Position numbers and translations under genes: made by a program. The notes beneath the pieces were generated by a model. That model did not search any database, was not told the origin of the DNA, and saw nothing but the letters and a program-made list of their open reading frames with translations. A DNA stretch of 20,073 bases from Pelargonium cotyledonis (taxonomy: Eukaryota; Streptophyta; Magnoliopsida; Geraniales; Geraniaceae). Within the stretch, counting starts at the first letter, position 1; every line of letters begins with the position of its first letter. Shown here piece by piece: positions 1 to 10,707 of this stretch. The stretch is taken from contig JAYMTA010001431.1 of assembly GCA_036897625.1 (NCBI GenBank), positions 1 through 20,073 of the forward strand, in the 5' to 3' direction.

Positions 1-1
1 G

Positions 2-962
2 GATGACATGTTGGTAGCAGGCCCCAAAAATGACCGGGTCCAAGAATTGAAGGCTCAACTGGCTAGGGAATTTGATATGAAGGACTTGGGACCAACAAAC
101 AAGATTCTTGGGATGCAAATATACCGAGACAGAAATAACCGAAAGATTTGGCTATCGCAGAAGAGTTATTTGAAGAAAATTCTTCAGCGTTTCAGTATGC
201 AGGATTGTAAGCCAATATGTACCCCTCTTCTTGTTAATTTCAAGTTATCATCTGAGATGTGCCCTACCAATGAAGTAGAGAGGATGGAGATGTCTCGAGT
301 ACCGTATGAATCGGCAGTGGGTAGCTTAATGTTCGCTATGGTTTGTACCAAACCAGACATTGCGCAAGCAGTGGGAGTAGTTAGTCGGTACATGGCGAAT
401 CCCGGAAGAGAGCATTGGAATGCGGTAAAGAGGATCCTGAGATATATCAAGGGTACCTCAAATGTTGCATTACGGTTTGGAGGATCGAAATTTACTGTCA
501 GTGGCTATGTGGATGCGGACTTTGCAAGTGATTTGGACAAAAGAAAATCCACTACGGGATGTGTGTGTTATACTTGCAGGAGGAGCTGTAAGTTGGGTTT
601 CAAAACCGCAATCCATTCCAGCGCTATCTACTACAGAAGCGGAATACATGGCTGCTACAAAAGCATGTAAGGAAGGAATATGGATTAAAATGTTACTGGA
701 GGAGCTCGGGCACAATCAAGAAAAACTTATTTTGTATTGTGACAGTCAGAGTGCCTTGTATCTTGCAAGGAATCCAGCCTTTCATTCCAGGACGAAGAAA
801 ATAGAAGCCCGGTATCACTATATCTGATATATGGGGGAAGAAGGAGGCGTGGATTTGCAAAAAACCCACAAAAATGAAAACCTAGCAGATGCACTGATGA
901 AGCCGATAAATTCTGACAAGTATATATGGTGTCGATTCTCGTATGGCCTAATAGAGACGTAA
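2..962 (+). pseudogene. Ty1/copia polyprotein remnant: end of reverse transcriptase plus RNase H, broken
   Basis: The window opens on the Asp-Asp-Met-Leu of the reverse transcriptase active-site motif. It continues through the copia landmarks: LGPTNKILGMQIYRDR, the YESAVGSLMFAMVCTKPDIA segment, then RNase H with DADFASDLDKRKSTTG, STTEAEYMAA and CDSQSALYLARNP. The RNase H acidic residues are visible in these three blocks. Two lesions break the reading frame. A frameshift at about 560-585 moves the coding frame by one base, so the first frame runs on to a stop at 668-670. An in-frame TGA stands at 825-827, just after the RARYHYI-like block (read here as EARYHYI). Coding similarity then continues (VDLQKTHKNENLADALMKPI) to a natural stop at 960-962. 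Upstream gag, protease, integrase and most of reverse transcriptase lie outside the window. This copy cannot make an intact polyprotein. Confidence 0.93.
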
Positions 963-1003
963 GCAACATGAAATGGTGTGGTAGAACAAATGGTGTGGAG
1001 ACA

Positions 1004-1537
1004 TGATTGATTCTCATTCAAGTCTCAGCAGAAATGTTGAAACGTGGCTTTCTCCAAGTTGCTCCATGTATGTGCATAGGTGTCAAGTGGTGGCACACAT
1101 TGAAGACCTTTCTTTCTTGGCTTGACACACGTTTAGTGACAAGGACAAGATGAAGCAAGGTGTCAAAATATGACAAGCATATGTGTCCTCTCTTCATTCC
1201 TACAATGACACATGGAATGGTGACAAGGCAATTTGGAGGAGAAGATTGCCGGCAATATGGAGTATAAAATGGAGGCTTTGGTTTGTCACAAATCATCCCA
1301 AATCCAAGTGTTCCATCTTCCAATTAGATAACTATATTTGAGGGAGTTTATCTCCTAAGATTAAGATAGATGTTTCAAATTGTTCTCTCCTTATATAATT
1401 AGAGAGATTGTGTATATCCAAATATATAGTGAATTTTTCTACCTTGCCCGTAGTTTTTTACCCCTATAGTTTTGGGAGTTTTTTCACGTAAATTCCGGTG
1501 TTCAATTTCCTTTCATTTTATATCTCATCTCGTAACA
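1004..1537 (+). repeat. 3' LTR of the copia element
   Basis: The LTR starts at a TG about 40 bases after the polyprotein stop, behind a short purine-rich stretch (gtgtggagaca) that fits the polypurine tract. It ends at the typical copia terminus TCTCGTAACA, giving about 534 bp bounded by TG and CA. Inside are a TATA box (gtataaaatgg, about 1261-1271) and the U5-like block with TTCACGTAAATTCCGGTGT before the end. The bases after 1537 do not look like a tRNA-Met primer-binding site, so this is the downstream LTR followed by host DNA. The exact left boundary and the target duplication cannot be fixed because the 5' LTR is outside the window. Confidence 0.8.
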
Positions 1538-2134
1538 CTTGTCTATCGGGTCAATTTCGATCCTAACAATTATTACAACTTTTAATTCTCAACCGTCAGT
1601 CGCAAGACAACACATTATCCCCCTGCACCTTTCTTTTGTGAGTATTGATATTCATTTATATCACTCACACGACTTGATCTCTAGAATCTCCTCCACAATC
1701 CTCATTTGCAAGACCCTATATCACAATGATAAATATAATTGCTCTCACACTCGAGATGAAATTAAGGGCACAACCTTCCGTTTAGCTTAAAAATACGCTA
1801 TCTTGTGGTGTGTAAGTCTTAGACATCAAAACTCAAGTATGACCTTAAAACCCAAATAATAAGATATTGTAAATGTGAAAGCTCAAGGCTCAACGTCAAA
1901 ACTCTTGCAACAATAAGATATATCGATAACATGTGTAATGTGTCCTCATGTTTTGTTGACCCCAAATCTACCTTAAACATACCAAAAAGTCAAAATCTGG
2001 GGAATGATTTTGTCTTAAACGGTAATGATCTTTCTCACAGTTTCAGTAAAAAAAAAGGTTGTAGGGCTTATCACTGTAGCGAATCTTATTCCCCATAACT
2101 CTTCTTCACTATTCATCAACCCAGTCGATTCCGC

Positions 2135-2140
2135 CACGTG
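2135..2140. promoter_or_regulatory. G-box CACGTG in the presumed T-protein promoter
   Basis: A perfect palindromic CACGTG sits in the context GCCACGTGTAA, about 340 bases before the presumed leader-exon donor site. G-boxes bind bZIP and bHLH factors, including light-signalling factors. Its role here is inferred from position alone. Confidence 0.5.
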
Positions 2141-2208
2141 TAATCCTAACCTCGTACAAAATCATCAGCCGTCCGATATTTGGAACACATGGGCAACACG
2201 GTACGAGC

Positions 2209-2214
2209 GATAAG
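2209..2214 (+). promoter_or_regulatory. GATAAG (I-box-like) motif in the presumed T-protein promoter
   Basis: A GATAAG hexamer lies about 70 bases downstream of the G-box. The G-box plus I-box pair is common in promoters of photosynthetic genes, and glycine decarboxylase is strongly leaf- and light-expressed. The motif is short and could occur by chance. Confidence 0.35.
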
Positions 2215-2478
2215 CACCACATCGAGCAAGACAGAGAGATTGGGTTCGAGAAATGGCAGCACCACTCGCTGACGATGAGGTTTTGTTGGCTTGCAGACCG
2301 CACTCACCAACTATCGACATCAATCTCATCTTTTTAATTTCATTAACTATTTCTATAATATTTAAAAAAAATTGGTGATTTTTTTTATCACTAATTCGTG
2401 GAGTTATATGTGCTCCGTAACGTCTTTCCAATCTCAGATTTGCTTGTTCTGAAATCTGAAGAAGCTCTCTCTCTCTCT

Positions 2479-2973
2479 GTAAGTGCTCTCACTCTCTTTT
2501 TCTCGATTAAATCGCATTTATCATCTGGGTTTGTTCCTGTAACATCTCTACTACAATGTTTTTTTATAATTATTTACATATTTAAATTATTAGGAGATTT
2601 TGGTGATTGGCTTAGTTGGCTGTTAACAGAACTTTGAATTTTTCATTGGCATTTTCTTGTTGTTTATGCAAATTGAATTTTGGTATGGTTTGGAATGAGC
2701 TTATATGGACGGAAAATTTCCTTTTGCATAGCAATATGATGACTTTAGAGTAATTATATGATCCTAAAATTGAATTTATTGTGAATTGTTTGTGTCATAT
2801 CTTGCTGGTTCTTACACCTTATATGTTTTTTTAATGTTGTATCTATACTGTGCTTTCCTTAAACAGATTGTAGTACTGTCATCTTTTGTTTTGTTACATG
2901 GATAATGTTGCATTTAGAGACATATTTTGGTTTTACTGTCGAGGCCTAAAATTACTCTTGTTCGATGGATCAG
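2479..2973 (+). other. Probable 5'UTR leader intron of the T-protein gene
   Basis: A CT-rich leader (gaagctctctctctctct) runs straight into a strong donor GTAAGTGC at 2479. A matching acceptor, gatggatCAG, ends at 2973. Splicing joins the leader to ATACTTTCTGTGAAGAAG just before the start codon at 2992. The intervening 495 bases are T-rich, as plant introns usually are. This splicing would also remove an earlier in-frame ATG at 2965, which supports choosing 2992 as the start. Confidence 0.6.
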
Positions 2974-2991
2974 ATACTTTCTGTGAAGAAG

Positions 2992-5143
2992 ATGAGAGGA
3001 AGCCTATGGCAACTTGGTCAATCGATCACTCGTCGTCTTAACCAGACTGACAAGAAGGCTTTAGCACACCGATATCTATCGTCAGGAACTGAGCTCAAGA
3101 AAACTGCTCTTTATGATTTCCATGTTGCTCATGGTGGAAAGATGGTGTCATTTGCTGGATGGAGCATGCCGATTCAGTATAAGGACTCAATTATGGACTC
3201 TACCGTGAATTGCAGGGAAAATGGTAGCCTATTTGATGTCGCCCATATGTGCGGGCTAAGCCTCAAGGGGAAGGATTGCATCCCTTTCCTTGAAAAGCTT
3301 GTCATTGCTGACGTTGCTGCACTTACCCCGGGAACTGGCACCCTAACTGTGTTCACAAATGAGAAGGGAGGTGCAATCGATGACTCAGTGATCACCAAGG
3401 TGACGGATGATCACATATACTTGGTTGTGAATGCTGGGTGTAGGGATAAAGATCTAGCTCACATTGAGGAACATATGAAGTCATTCAAGGCCAAAGGTGG
3501 GGATGTCTCATGGCATATTCATGATGAAAGATCTCTTCTAGCTCTCCAGGTATATCTTAGATTCATCTATTCATTTGTTTGTTCTCAGCTATTGTATAGT
3601 GCTCATTTATATCTTGCTTGCAATGTATCTTTCACACGCCAGCAATGGTGATTGTTTCATTTCCGGTTTCTCAGAGTAAGTATTTTGTACTTTCATATAG
3701 GATCTACTCAACTACCATCTATCTAGATTACAATATTTTTGCACTCTTGACCGTTTAATTGTATTTGATTTTGTTATTGAGATTAAAATTCACTCATTCC
3801 TTGAAAGAGGGAAGTTATTTTTGTAAAAGTAAATGTCAACATCGTATGCTTAATATTTTGTAGGGAAAGAAAATCTTCCTCTCCAACATATGTTTCTTCC
3901 ATATTTAAATTGGGCCTTCTCTCTGAGTCGCCGTAGAGTAATTGAGTTCTCTTTATAAGATAATATCCTCAAATACCTCTTCTAGATTAATGAATCAGTA
4001 AACTTTAGCATTTTAATTGTTTATGCGATGTTCCAATGCGTCTTGTCTTGTACTTCAATAAGTTGCTAGAAGTGACATTCACAAAAGTTTTTCTTACTTT
4101 TTGTGGCGCAGGGTCCTCTTGCTGCCCCAGTTCTTCAACACCTAACAAAAGAAGACTTAAGCAAGATATACTTTGGGGATTTCAAAATTCTGGACATCAA
4201 CGGTTCCACCTGCTATCTTACTAGGACAGGGTATGCTTCTTTTATATTTCCCATTCATCGGTTAAATGGTATCTTTGCTTTCTCAGTTTTTAGCTAATCC
4301 CATTTTAGCTATTTGAATATAGAGGTATAGAAATAGCAAAGGCTATGACTCTTAGAGCTTGTTTTCTTTTCTCAGTTTCATTTTAATTTGACTTAAAAAC
4401 TAATGGAAATTGTGAATGGATTCAAGTCATTTTGGATTGAGACATTGAAACATGGTCCATCTCACCTTGCGCAAATGCAGAAAGTCAATTACTGTTAGCC
4501 TCAGATAAGGACATTCTATACTGTCTAGAATTAGAACGGAGAGAGTTATAGGAGTAGTTGGTTACTTGTTTCCCCTTTTTATGATATCTTCAGGTACACC
4601 GGTGAAGATGGATTTGAAATTTCAGTTCCTTCAGAGAATGCAGTGGATCTTGCCAAAGCACTCCTGGAAAAATCGGAAGGGAAAATCAGGCTGACAGGGC
4701 TAGGTGCTAGAGACAGTCTCCGACTTGAAGCTGGGCTGTGCTTATACGGCAATGACATGGAACAACATGTGACGCCTGTAGAGGCAGGACTGACATGGGC
4801 CATCGGGAAGAGAAGAAGGGCAGAAGGTGGCTTTCTAGGAGCAGAGGTGATACTAAAACAACTGGCAGATGGTCCTTCTGTGAGGCGTGTTGGTTTCACT
4901 TCCTCAGGGCCGCCTCCAAGAGGCCACAGCGAGATCCTGGATGGTGAAGGCAGTAGTAACATTGGGGAGATCACTAGCGGGGGCTTTAGCCCATGCCTGA
5001 AGAAGAACATAGCCATGGGTTACGTGAAGTCGGGAAAGCACAAGGCAGGCACTAAAGTGAAGCTTGTGGTGCGAGGGAAGGCCTACGATGGGGTCGTCAC
5101 CAAGATGCCATTTGTACCAACCAAGTACTACAAGCCAACCTAA
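2992..5143 (+). CDS. GLDT: Glycine decarboxylase complex T-protein (aminomethyltransferase), mitochondrial; 3 coding exons, 408 aa
   Basis: Exons: 2992-3549, 4112-4230 and 4594-5143, joined by GT-AG introns in phases 0 and 2. The spliced frame is open for 408 codons, matching the usual plant length. The T-protein takes the aminomethyl group from lipoylated H-protein, passes its methylene to tetrahydrofolate and releases ammonia. It works in the mitochondrial matrix during photorespiration and one-carbon metabolism. Residues 1 to about 30 ([16 protein letters not shown]...) are rich in Arg, Ser and hydrophobic residues and lack acidic ones near the start, fitting a mitochondrial presequence. 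The folate-binding GCV_T core follows. It includes [14 protein letters not shown] (50-63), FDVAHMCG (81-88) and GGAIDD (126-131), the motif that holds the key aspartate in this family. Further on are [14 protein letters not shown] across the second junction and the [18 protein letters not shown] signature. The C-terminal barrel domain ends in PTKYYKPT. The start at 2992 matches the conserved MRG...[13 protein letters not shown]-terminus. The gene appears intact. Confidence 0.96.
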
Positions 5144-6467
5144 CTCATTTGTACCACTTCCTGCTCCTGGATTTTCTGATTGTCTACTTCAATGTTAATT
5201 TCCTTTGATTTGCAAGTGAAATAGAAAAATTATGTTCTTTGCAGTATATGCATTTCATTGCATGCCGCACAGAATCTGTTGCCTTCTCTTGGCAGTCTCA
5301 GAACTTAAGAAAACATTCCTTGTCCCACAAATCTATATCTGCTTTAACCATTCCATATTATCGATCGATGCAAGGAACCATCATTGTCTTGTGCACATTA
5401 TGAATTCAAAACAAGAATGCACATGCACAACCTTTACATAATTTGTTAATTTGTCAACTAGATTCAACGTTTGCGAACAAAAGTGGATCTTGCATTTACG
5501 AGCATATGACAACTCATTCAAACTTGTTTAAAGACAACTTTGGTAATTTGCCCTCCATATGCGTCATTCTTGCTATAATTTATCCAAGTTATCCACTGTC
5601 AAAGAGCGCAAAGAAGAGATATCCTTCAAGTCGAGAAGACTACTGATAGAATCTACTTAGGCCGATTCAAGTAAAGGATGGATCCACAAGCTAATGTTTC
5701 GTAACACAATTCGTGTCATAGTCATATCATACTCAAGAGCCTCACATTCTCTTTGACCCAAATTTGTTACCATCCGAACTTGCTTCAACATATAATCCCA
5801 CCATCTCGAAAGTACAAAACATTTTCACTCCTCCATGGTTTTGTTTTGGCTAGCAAAAGTTTGTATTCACCAACATCTCATGGAACAAGTGTTAAGCTTA
5901 CCACTTAGGATCTTCAGTGTCTCGATTTCGAGTCACCATGAGCACGATGTTGGTACCTAGTTTAGTATTTGTATGAGTATGTATAGGCGGGGTTAATTGG
6001 GTTTATATCTCTATCTTTATAAACTTAACTAATAGAATTTCCATTCTAGTTATCTTTCAAACATTCCAAGCATCATTTTATTTTCTTTCTTTTTTCCGTT
6101 AGCGAATCCCTCTTTCTAGTCTTGCCACCCTCATGAACCCGAAGTACGAATACCACCTGTTGAATATTTTAAGGAGCGATGTATCTCAATGCTAAACCTC
6201 ATAAATGAAAAACACGAGTTAAAAATCAGTCTTCACTCAAAGAAAAGAAAAATCGATTTAAAACACTACTCAAACTATCTTATGAAAAAAAAAAAAAAAA
6301 AGGGTGTACATATAGACCATATATTAGTGAGACAAGATATGAAGACCTGAACCTAAGAAAAATAATTTGAAAACAAAGTCAATCATAAATAGAGAAATGA
6401 AACCAAAAATAAATTAATGATTTATTTAACATATGCAACTGGGTAAGGAACATTGAAATTTGGGTGT
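5144..6467. other. 3'UTR of the T-protein gene and spacer; no gene seen
   Basis: The first 100-300 bases are presumably 3'UTR, but no single poly(A) signal stands out. No open frame here has protein character. A 17-base poly(A) run lies at 6285-6301. The block at about 5640-6060 has a slightly different base composition and vaguely resembles degraded retroelement DNA when read on the - strand, but I could not tie it to a family. Confidence 0.5.
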
Positions 6468-6469
6468 TA

Positions 6470-6883
6470 CTCCCTTCATTTTAAAATGAGTTTCTTATTT
6501 TTATTTTTTACAAAAATTAAAAATAATTAGATAATTTAGTGATTTTTCATTATTACCTTCACTTTTTCACATATATCCCATGTGCATATCTGTCCATGTG
6601 CATAAGTGATAAGTGTAATATGAGGAAAACAATACTCCCTCCGTTCCAAAATAAGTGGCTTGTTTGTCAAAAAATTTTGTCTCAAAATAAGTGTCTTGTT
6701 TCTATTTTTAAGTTATTATATTATTGTTTTTCCCATATTATCCTTATCACTTATGCACATGGATAGATTTGCACATGAACTGTATGTGGAAAAATGAGAG
6801 CTATAGTGAAAACACATTAAATTATCTTATAATTCTTAATTTTTACAAAAAATAAAAACAACACTCATTTTGAGACGGAGAAA
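6470..6883. mobile_element. Stowaway-like MITE 1 (long fold-back), TA-flanked
   Basis: The left end CTCCCTTCATTTTAAAATGAG follows a TA (6468-6469). The right end, read in reverse, is CTTTCTCCGTCTCAAAATGA, and is followed by TA (6884-6885). Both are C-to-T-decayed versions of the Stowaway terminus CTCCCTCCGTCCCAAAATGA. The arms at 6470-6634 and about 6722-6883 are complementary along almost their whole length; for example CCATGTGCATAAGTGATAAG pairs with the CTTATCACTTATGCACATGG block. There is no coding capacity. The roughly 87-base loop is one arm of the second element. Confidence 0.82.
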
Positions 6884-6973
6884 GTAATATAATAACCTAA
6901 AAATAGAAACAAGACACTCATTTTTAAACAAAAATTTTAGACAAATAAGACACTTATTTTGGGACGTATGGAG
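6635..6973. mobile_element. Stowaway-like MITE 2, TA-flanked, interleaved with MITE 1
   Basis: The left end CTCCCTCCGTTCCAAAATAA follows TA (6633-6634). The right end, in reverse, reads CTCCATACGTCCCAAAATAA and is followed by TA (6974-6975). This is a canonical Stowaway (Tc1/mariner-type) terminus with the TA target duplication. The complementary arms are 6635 to about 6721 and about 6887-6973. Between them lies the right arm of MITE 1, so the two hairpins overlap and are not nested. Confidence 0.85.
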
Positions 6974-6975
6974 TA

Positions 6976-8157
6976 TATTATTATATTATTTATTTTACTT
7001 TGAAAATATAAGAAGTGTATTAAAGTGAGTGAGTAAATAATATTACGTCTATTTATCAACGCTTATTATCTTGTGCATCAGTTGCACATGATACATTTTA
7101 AATTCTTTTGAAATCTCAATCCGAGTCTTATTGTTATTGTCGATAATATGTGGTGAAATTTGTAGAATATGATTTAAAGTGACTAAAAAAAGCGAAAACA
7201 TTGTTACTTTAATTATACAGTATATTTGTTGATAAAAAAAGAAGAAAGAAAAAAAAAAACAAACTCATAAATAAATAAATTCACGGGCATGATTGAATTG
7301 CAATGATTGTTTGCAATTATTATTATTAGAAACAAGGGAGACCACTTGACCCGTGCAAGTTTGGTGGGTATCTATTTATTTTTATGAAGTTCACTTTATA
7401 TATTCATATGTATTTTAAAAATTAAATTATTTACATGGTTTCTTGCTAACTTTGATGATTCTGATTGAAATCGACCAGTTTTGGTTCATCTTAATTTGAT
7501 ATAATTGGTCAAACATTGCTTTTGAAAAGAAAAAAAAAACAGTCACAAATTCACATGAGACTAAGAAAAATGAAAAAGTAACGATGTGTCAATCAGTCAT
7601 GCATTAAATATCATTTATTTTAATATGTCATGTGTATAATATATTTTATAAATTAGACGTTTCGGATTAAAAATTAATGAGAGAATGAGAGTATTATATA
7701 TGTTAAATTATTATTCATCTAAATTAATTATAAAGACAAAAATATAAAAAAATATATGTGTCACATAAATTGACACATGCAACAAATTTTATACTAAATT
7801 TTGTTAATTTAGCATTTTCCAAAATGCAAAAGGTATAGGTTGTTGGAACAAGCCAGCCCGCTTGACCGAGCAGGCTAGCCTCCAAAAAGGTCAGTGCCAC
7901 CAAATATGGATATCCCAATTAAATCCTTAATTCCTAATTAATTAATTAAAACTTAGACTAAAAATTCCAATTAGATGATCCGCCAATAAGAAGACAAATA
8001 GTCCGAGTGACAATTCGGTCCCACACTTCTCTAGTCAAGATATTTATATTAGGACACGTTCTTCATTTCTCGATCATCTCTCGCACAACAACACAGCACT
8101 GAATCTCAGTCCGAATCTGAATCTCCCATTTCATTTCTCTTCATCAATCAATCAATC
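6976..8157. other. AT-rich spacer and promoter region of the PMP22-like gene; no gene seen
   Basis: This stretch is very AT-rich with many short A/T runs and no credible coding frame. A short GC-richer patch at about 7840-7900 contains an imperfect inverted repeat around GCCAGCCCGC and GAGCAGGCTAGCC, of unknown meaning. The right end contains a TATA-like box followed by a CT-rich leader. Confidence 0.5.
8041..8048 (+). promoter_or_regulatory. TATA-like box of the PMP22-like gene
   Basis: TATTTATA lies 110 bases before the start codon. A C/T-rich leader (cttcatttctcgatcatctc) follows at the usual distance for transcription initiation, which would give a 5'UTR of roughly 80 bases ending in ATCAATCAATCATGG. 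The assignment rests on position only. Confidence 0.5.
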
Positions 8158-10707
8158 ATGGGTTCGGTCGCCAAGAAGGGTTTGCAGCAGTATTTGACTC
8201 ATCTTCAGCAACACCCTCTGCGAACCAAGGTAGTACCTACCACCATCTTTCTTTTCTTCTGTTTGGTTGGTGAGAAAGTCGTCACGTGGGATGGAAAATT
8301 CTGACCCAGACACTTTTTTTCTTTTCTCTCTGTAATTTTGGTCTGCAGGCACTGACGGCCGGAGTGCTGTCGGCGATTAGTGACATAGCTGCCCAGAAGC
8401 TCACCGGTATTCAAAAGCTTCAAGTCAAAAGGCTTCTACTCAAAGTGGTAAAATTCATCAATTTGATCTCTCAAGTAGTCATTTATTGAATTTTGATTGT
8501 CTTGGGCTAAGTTAATTTGGTGTGGTGGGGCTTTGCATTTACTACATGGGACTGTGGGTCCGTACGGGAAATAAATAAGAGGGAGAAGAGGAATGTTGAA
8601 ATTCAACACAACAACCATATTGTACTATACTCATTTTTACTCAGTTTTCATGCTGATTTTGCAATTGGGTTCTGGCATTTGGTTAATTGGCAAATAAGTT
8701 TGTTTTCATTGTTTGATGGATCACATCACATCTTGGGAATTGGCCATGTCAATATAACTCGCATGTGGGTCGCCCTCAACTGGAATGTTTTGAAATATAA
8801 TGTGGTTATCCCGAATGAAAGTTGTATCCTCTAGTGATCTAGATTTATGCCTGATTATGTTGCAATTTGCTAGTCCTAATGACTAATGCTTTTGGCTTCA
8901 TGACATGAAAACTCTCTTTTCTCTTTTCCACTATTTCCCTTTCCATTTTCTTCTTCTGCAGTTGGTTGTAGTTGTCTTGAAATGTAATGTAGATATGCCA
9001 ACGTATACTTATTGAATATGTGGAGAGCTCAGCAACAGCTATGGCACTTGTGGGATCATTTTTTCTTATATATAGAATGCCACCTCATCACCAACAAAGT
9101 TTTGGTTGGATAGTTTTGATATGTTTGTGTGTATAACAGATCCTAAAGCTATTAGTAGTACCGGTTCTATCTAAATATTGGCTTTTATTTTTCTGCTGAT
9201 GCATATTATCCCAACCACCTATCTTGACATAACTGCAGATTCTTGGAGTTGTTTATCTTGGACCATTTGGACATTATTTGCATATAATACTGGATAAGAT
9301 TTTCAAGGGGAAGAAGGATACAACAACAGTAGCCAAGAAGGTATGCTTTTGCTCTTATGCTTTGGTTGGTTGATGAGAGGATAACAAAGAGATCACTGTT
9401 TGGGATTTCACCTTAACTGCAGCATGAAAAAATAATTCCAAACTGTTGTTGCTCTTTCCCGTCTCAACAATTGTATGGTTTTGCTTGTGCAATACAATTT
9501 GAATCAAGAGAAGGGACCATTCTCTTCTTCCTTGGGTATTTTTTTCATGGAAAATATGAAGGATAGTTAACTTTTGAGTATTTTTTTAAGTACTACTTTG
9601 TGCCTAAATAATTAACTATTGCCTTTGGTAAATCCAGTTTATCAAATTATCAATATATATCATAGCTGAACGGGAATGATAAGCATACTCAAAAAAGTTT
9701 ACTCTAAAAGTGCCCAATTAAATTTTGTAGGTTTTGCTGGAACAAGTGACGTCTTCTCCTTGGAACAACTTGCTTTTCTTGATTTACTATGGGATGGTAA
9801 TTGAAGGTAAGTTGCATGATATTCAAATTTCTGAGCATGTAGAAAATGGGTAGTGCAAAGGTATTGGATGCCAAAAATATTTAATATGTAGGGATTGAAT
9901 GTTATTGAGTTCAATTCTGAATGTTGCCACGACCAAAGGGACTAAATGCGGTTCAGTTACCTGTGCACCCTTAGGTTTGATTGTAGCTTAAAAATTGTAT
10001 ATGAAATCATACTAGCAGAATACAGGAATCCATAACCAAATAGGATATTGCAAAACTGTTTACAACATGTAATTTAGTTGGCTTTCCAATGCTTGAACTT
10101 GACAATGGTACAAGTTTGTAGTGCAAAATTCTCCAAATGATCTTATGAAAGCAAGCCTCACAATTTTAAACTTGTCCTAGAAGAGGCATGTTGGGATATG
10201 AAGTAGTTTGGGGATGTTTTGAATAACTATATGGAACACAGAGGGGCTGTGCATTCCAAAACAGACAGCACAATCTTGTGTTTATAGCTTACTTATGAAA
10301 TGCAGGAAGACCTTGGAAGCAGGTGAAAACTAAAGTCAAGAGTGATTTTCCAGGACTGCAGTTGACGTCATGGACGGTATTTTATTTTCTATGATCCAAT
10401 ATGAAATTAGGTTATACACTGAATAAAGAAGGCGATGACCTTGTTAACTTGAAATTGGAATGAATGAAATGCAGTTCTGGCCAGTTGTGGGTGTGATCAA
10501 CCATCAGTATGTGCCGCTGCAGTTCCGTGTCATCTTCAGCAGTGTAGTTGCCTGTTGCTGGTACATACTATCTCCCAATAAGTCTTCAACTTGCACTCCC
10601 TTAGTCACCAATGTCTCTTTCTGACCATATTCTGATTTCTTATTTTCAGGGGTATATTTTTGAATCTTCGGGCTAGGTCTGCTGCCATAAAACCAAAGGC
10701 CAAGTAG
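8158..10707 (+). CDS. PMP22: Peroxisomal membrane protein, PMP22/Mpv17 family; 7 exons, 187 aa
   Basis: Exons: 8158-8229, 8349-8447, 9239-9340, 9731-9806, 10306-10376, 10475-10560 and 10650-10707. All introns are GT-AG and the joined frame is open for 187 codons, close to the roughly 190 of Arabidopsis PMP22. The N-terminus MGSVAKKGLQQYLTHLQQHP followed by LRTKALTAG matches plant PMP22, where this basic region is linked to peroxisomal sorting. Hydrophobic segments lie at about 25-42, 59-76, 102-115 and 141-175, the four-span plan of the Mpv17/PMP22 family. The C-terminal family signature runs from LTSWTFWPVVGVINHQYVPL through FRVIFSSVVACCWGIFLNLR. The protein ends in a basic tail, KPKAK. The family is thought to affect membrane permeability to small solutes, but the exact substrate of plant PMP22 is not settled. 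The start at 8158 gives the conserved N-terminus. Confidence 0.93.

Larger units (their letters stand above)
1538..2390. other. Spacer between the copia LTR and the T-protein gene; contains the promoter region
   Basis: No coding sequence was found. The short open frames here have no recognisable protein character. The right third holds a G-box and a GATAAG motif, listed separately, and a TATA-like run at 2354-2366 (tataatatttaaa). This stretch is probably the native promoter of the T-protein gene. Confidence 0.55.

Noticed and set aside
2965-2991. Earlier in-frame ATG for the T-protein, adding nine residues
   Set aside because: It lies before a good splice acceptor at 2973, and the family N-terminus begins at the ATG at 2992.
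5640-6060. Possible retroelement fragment on the - strand with a primer-binding-like GGTACCAACATCGTGCTC
   Set aside because: The match to a tRNA-Met primer-binding site is too degenerate and no LTR ends or protein domains could be recognised.
8517-8834. 105-codon open frame in the PMP22-like gene
   Set aside because: It falls wholly inside the second intron, has no family resemblance, and the exons on either side join cleanly without it.
2992-10707. A possible photorespiration gene cluster (T-protein next to a peroxisomal membrane protein)
   Set aside because: The two genes are separated by 3 kb with transposon insertions, the PMP22 function is not specific to photorespiration, and chance adjacency is the simplest reading.
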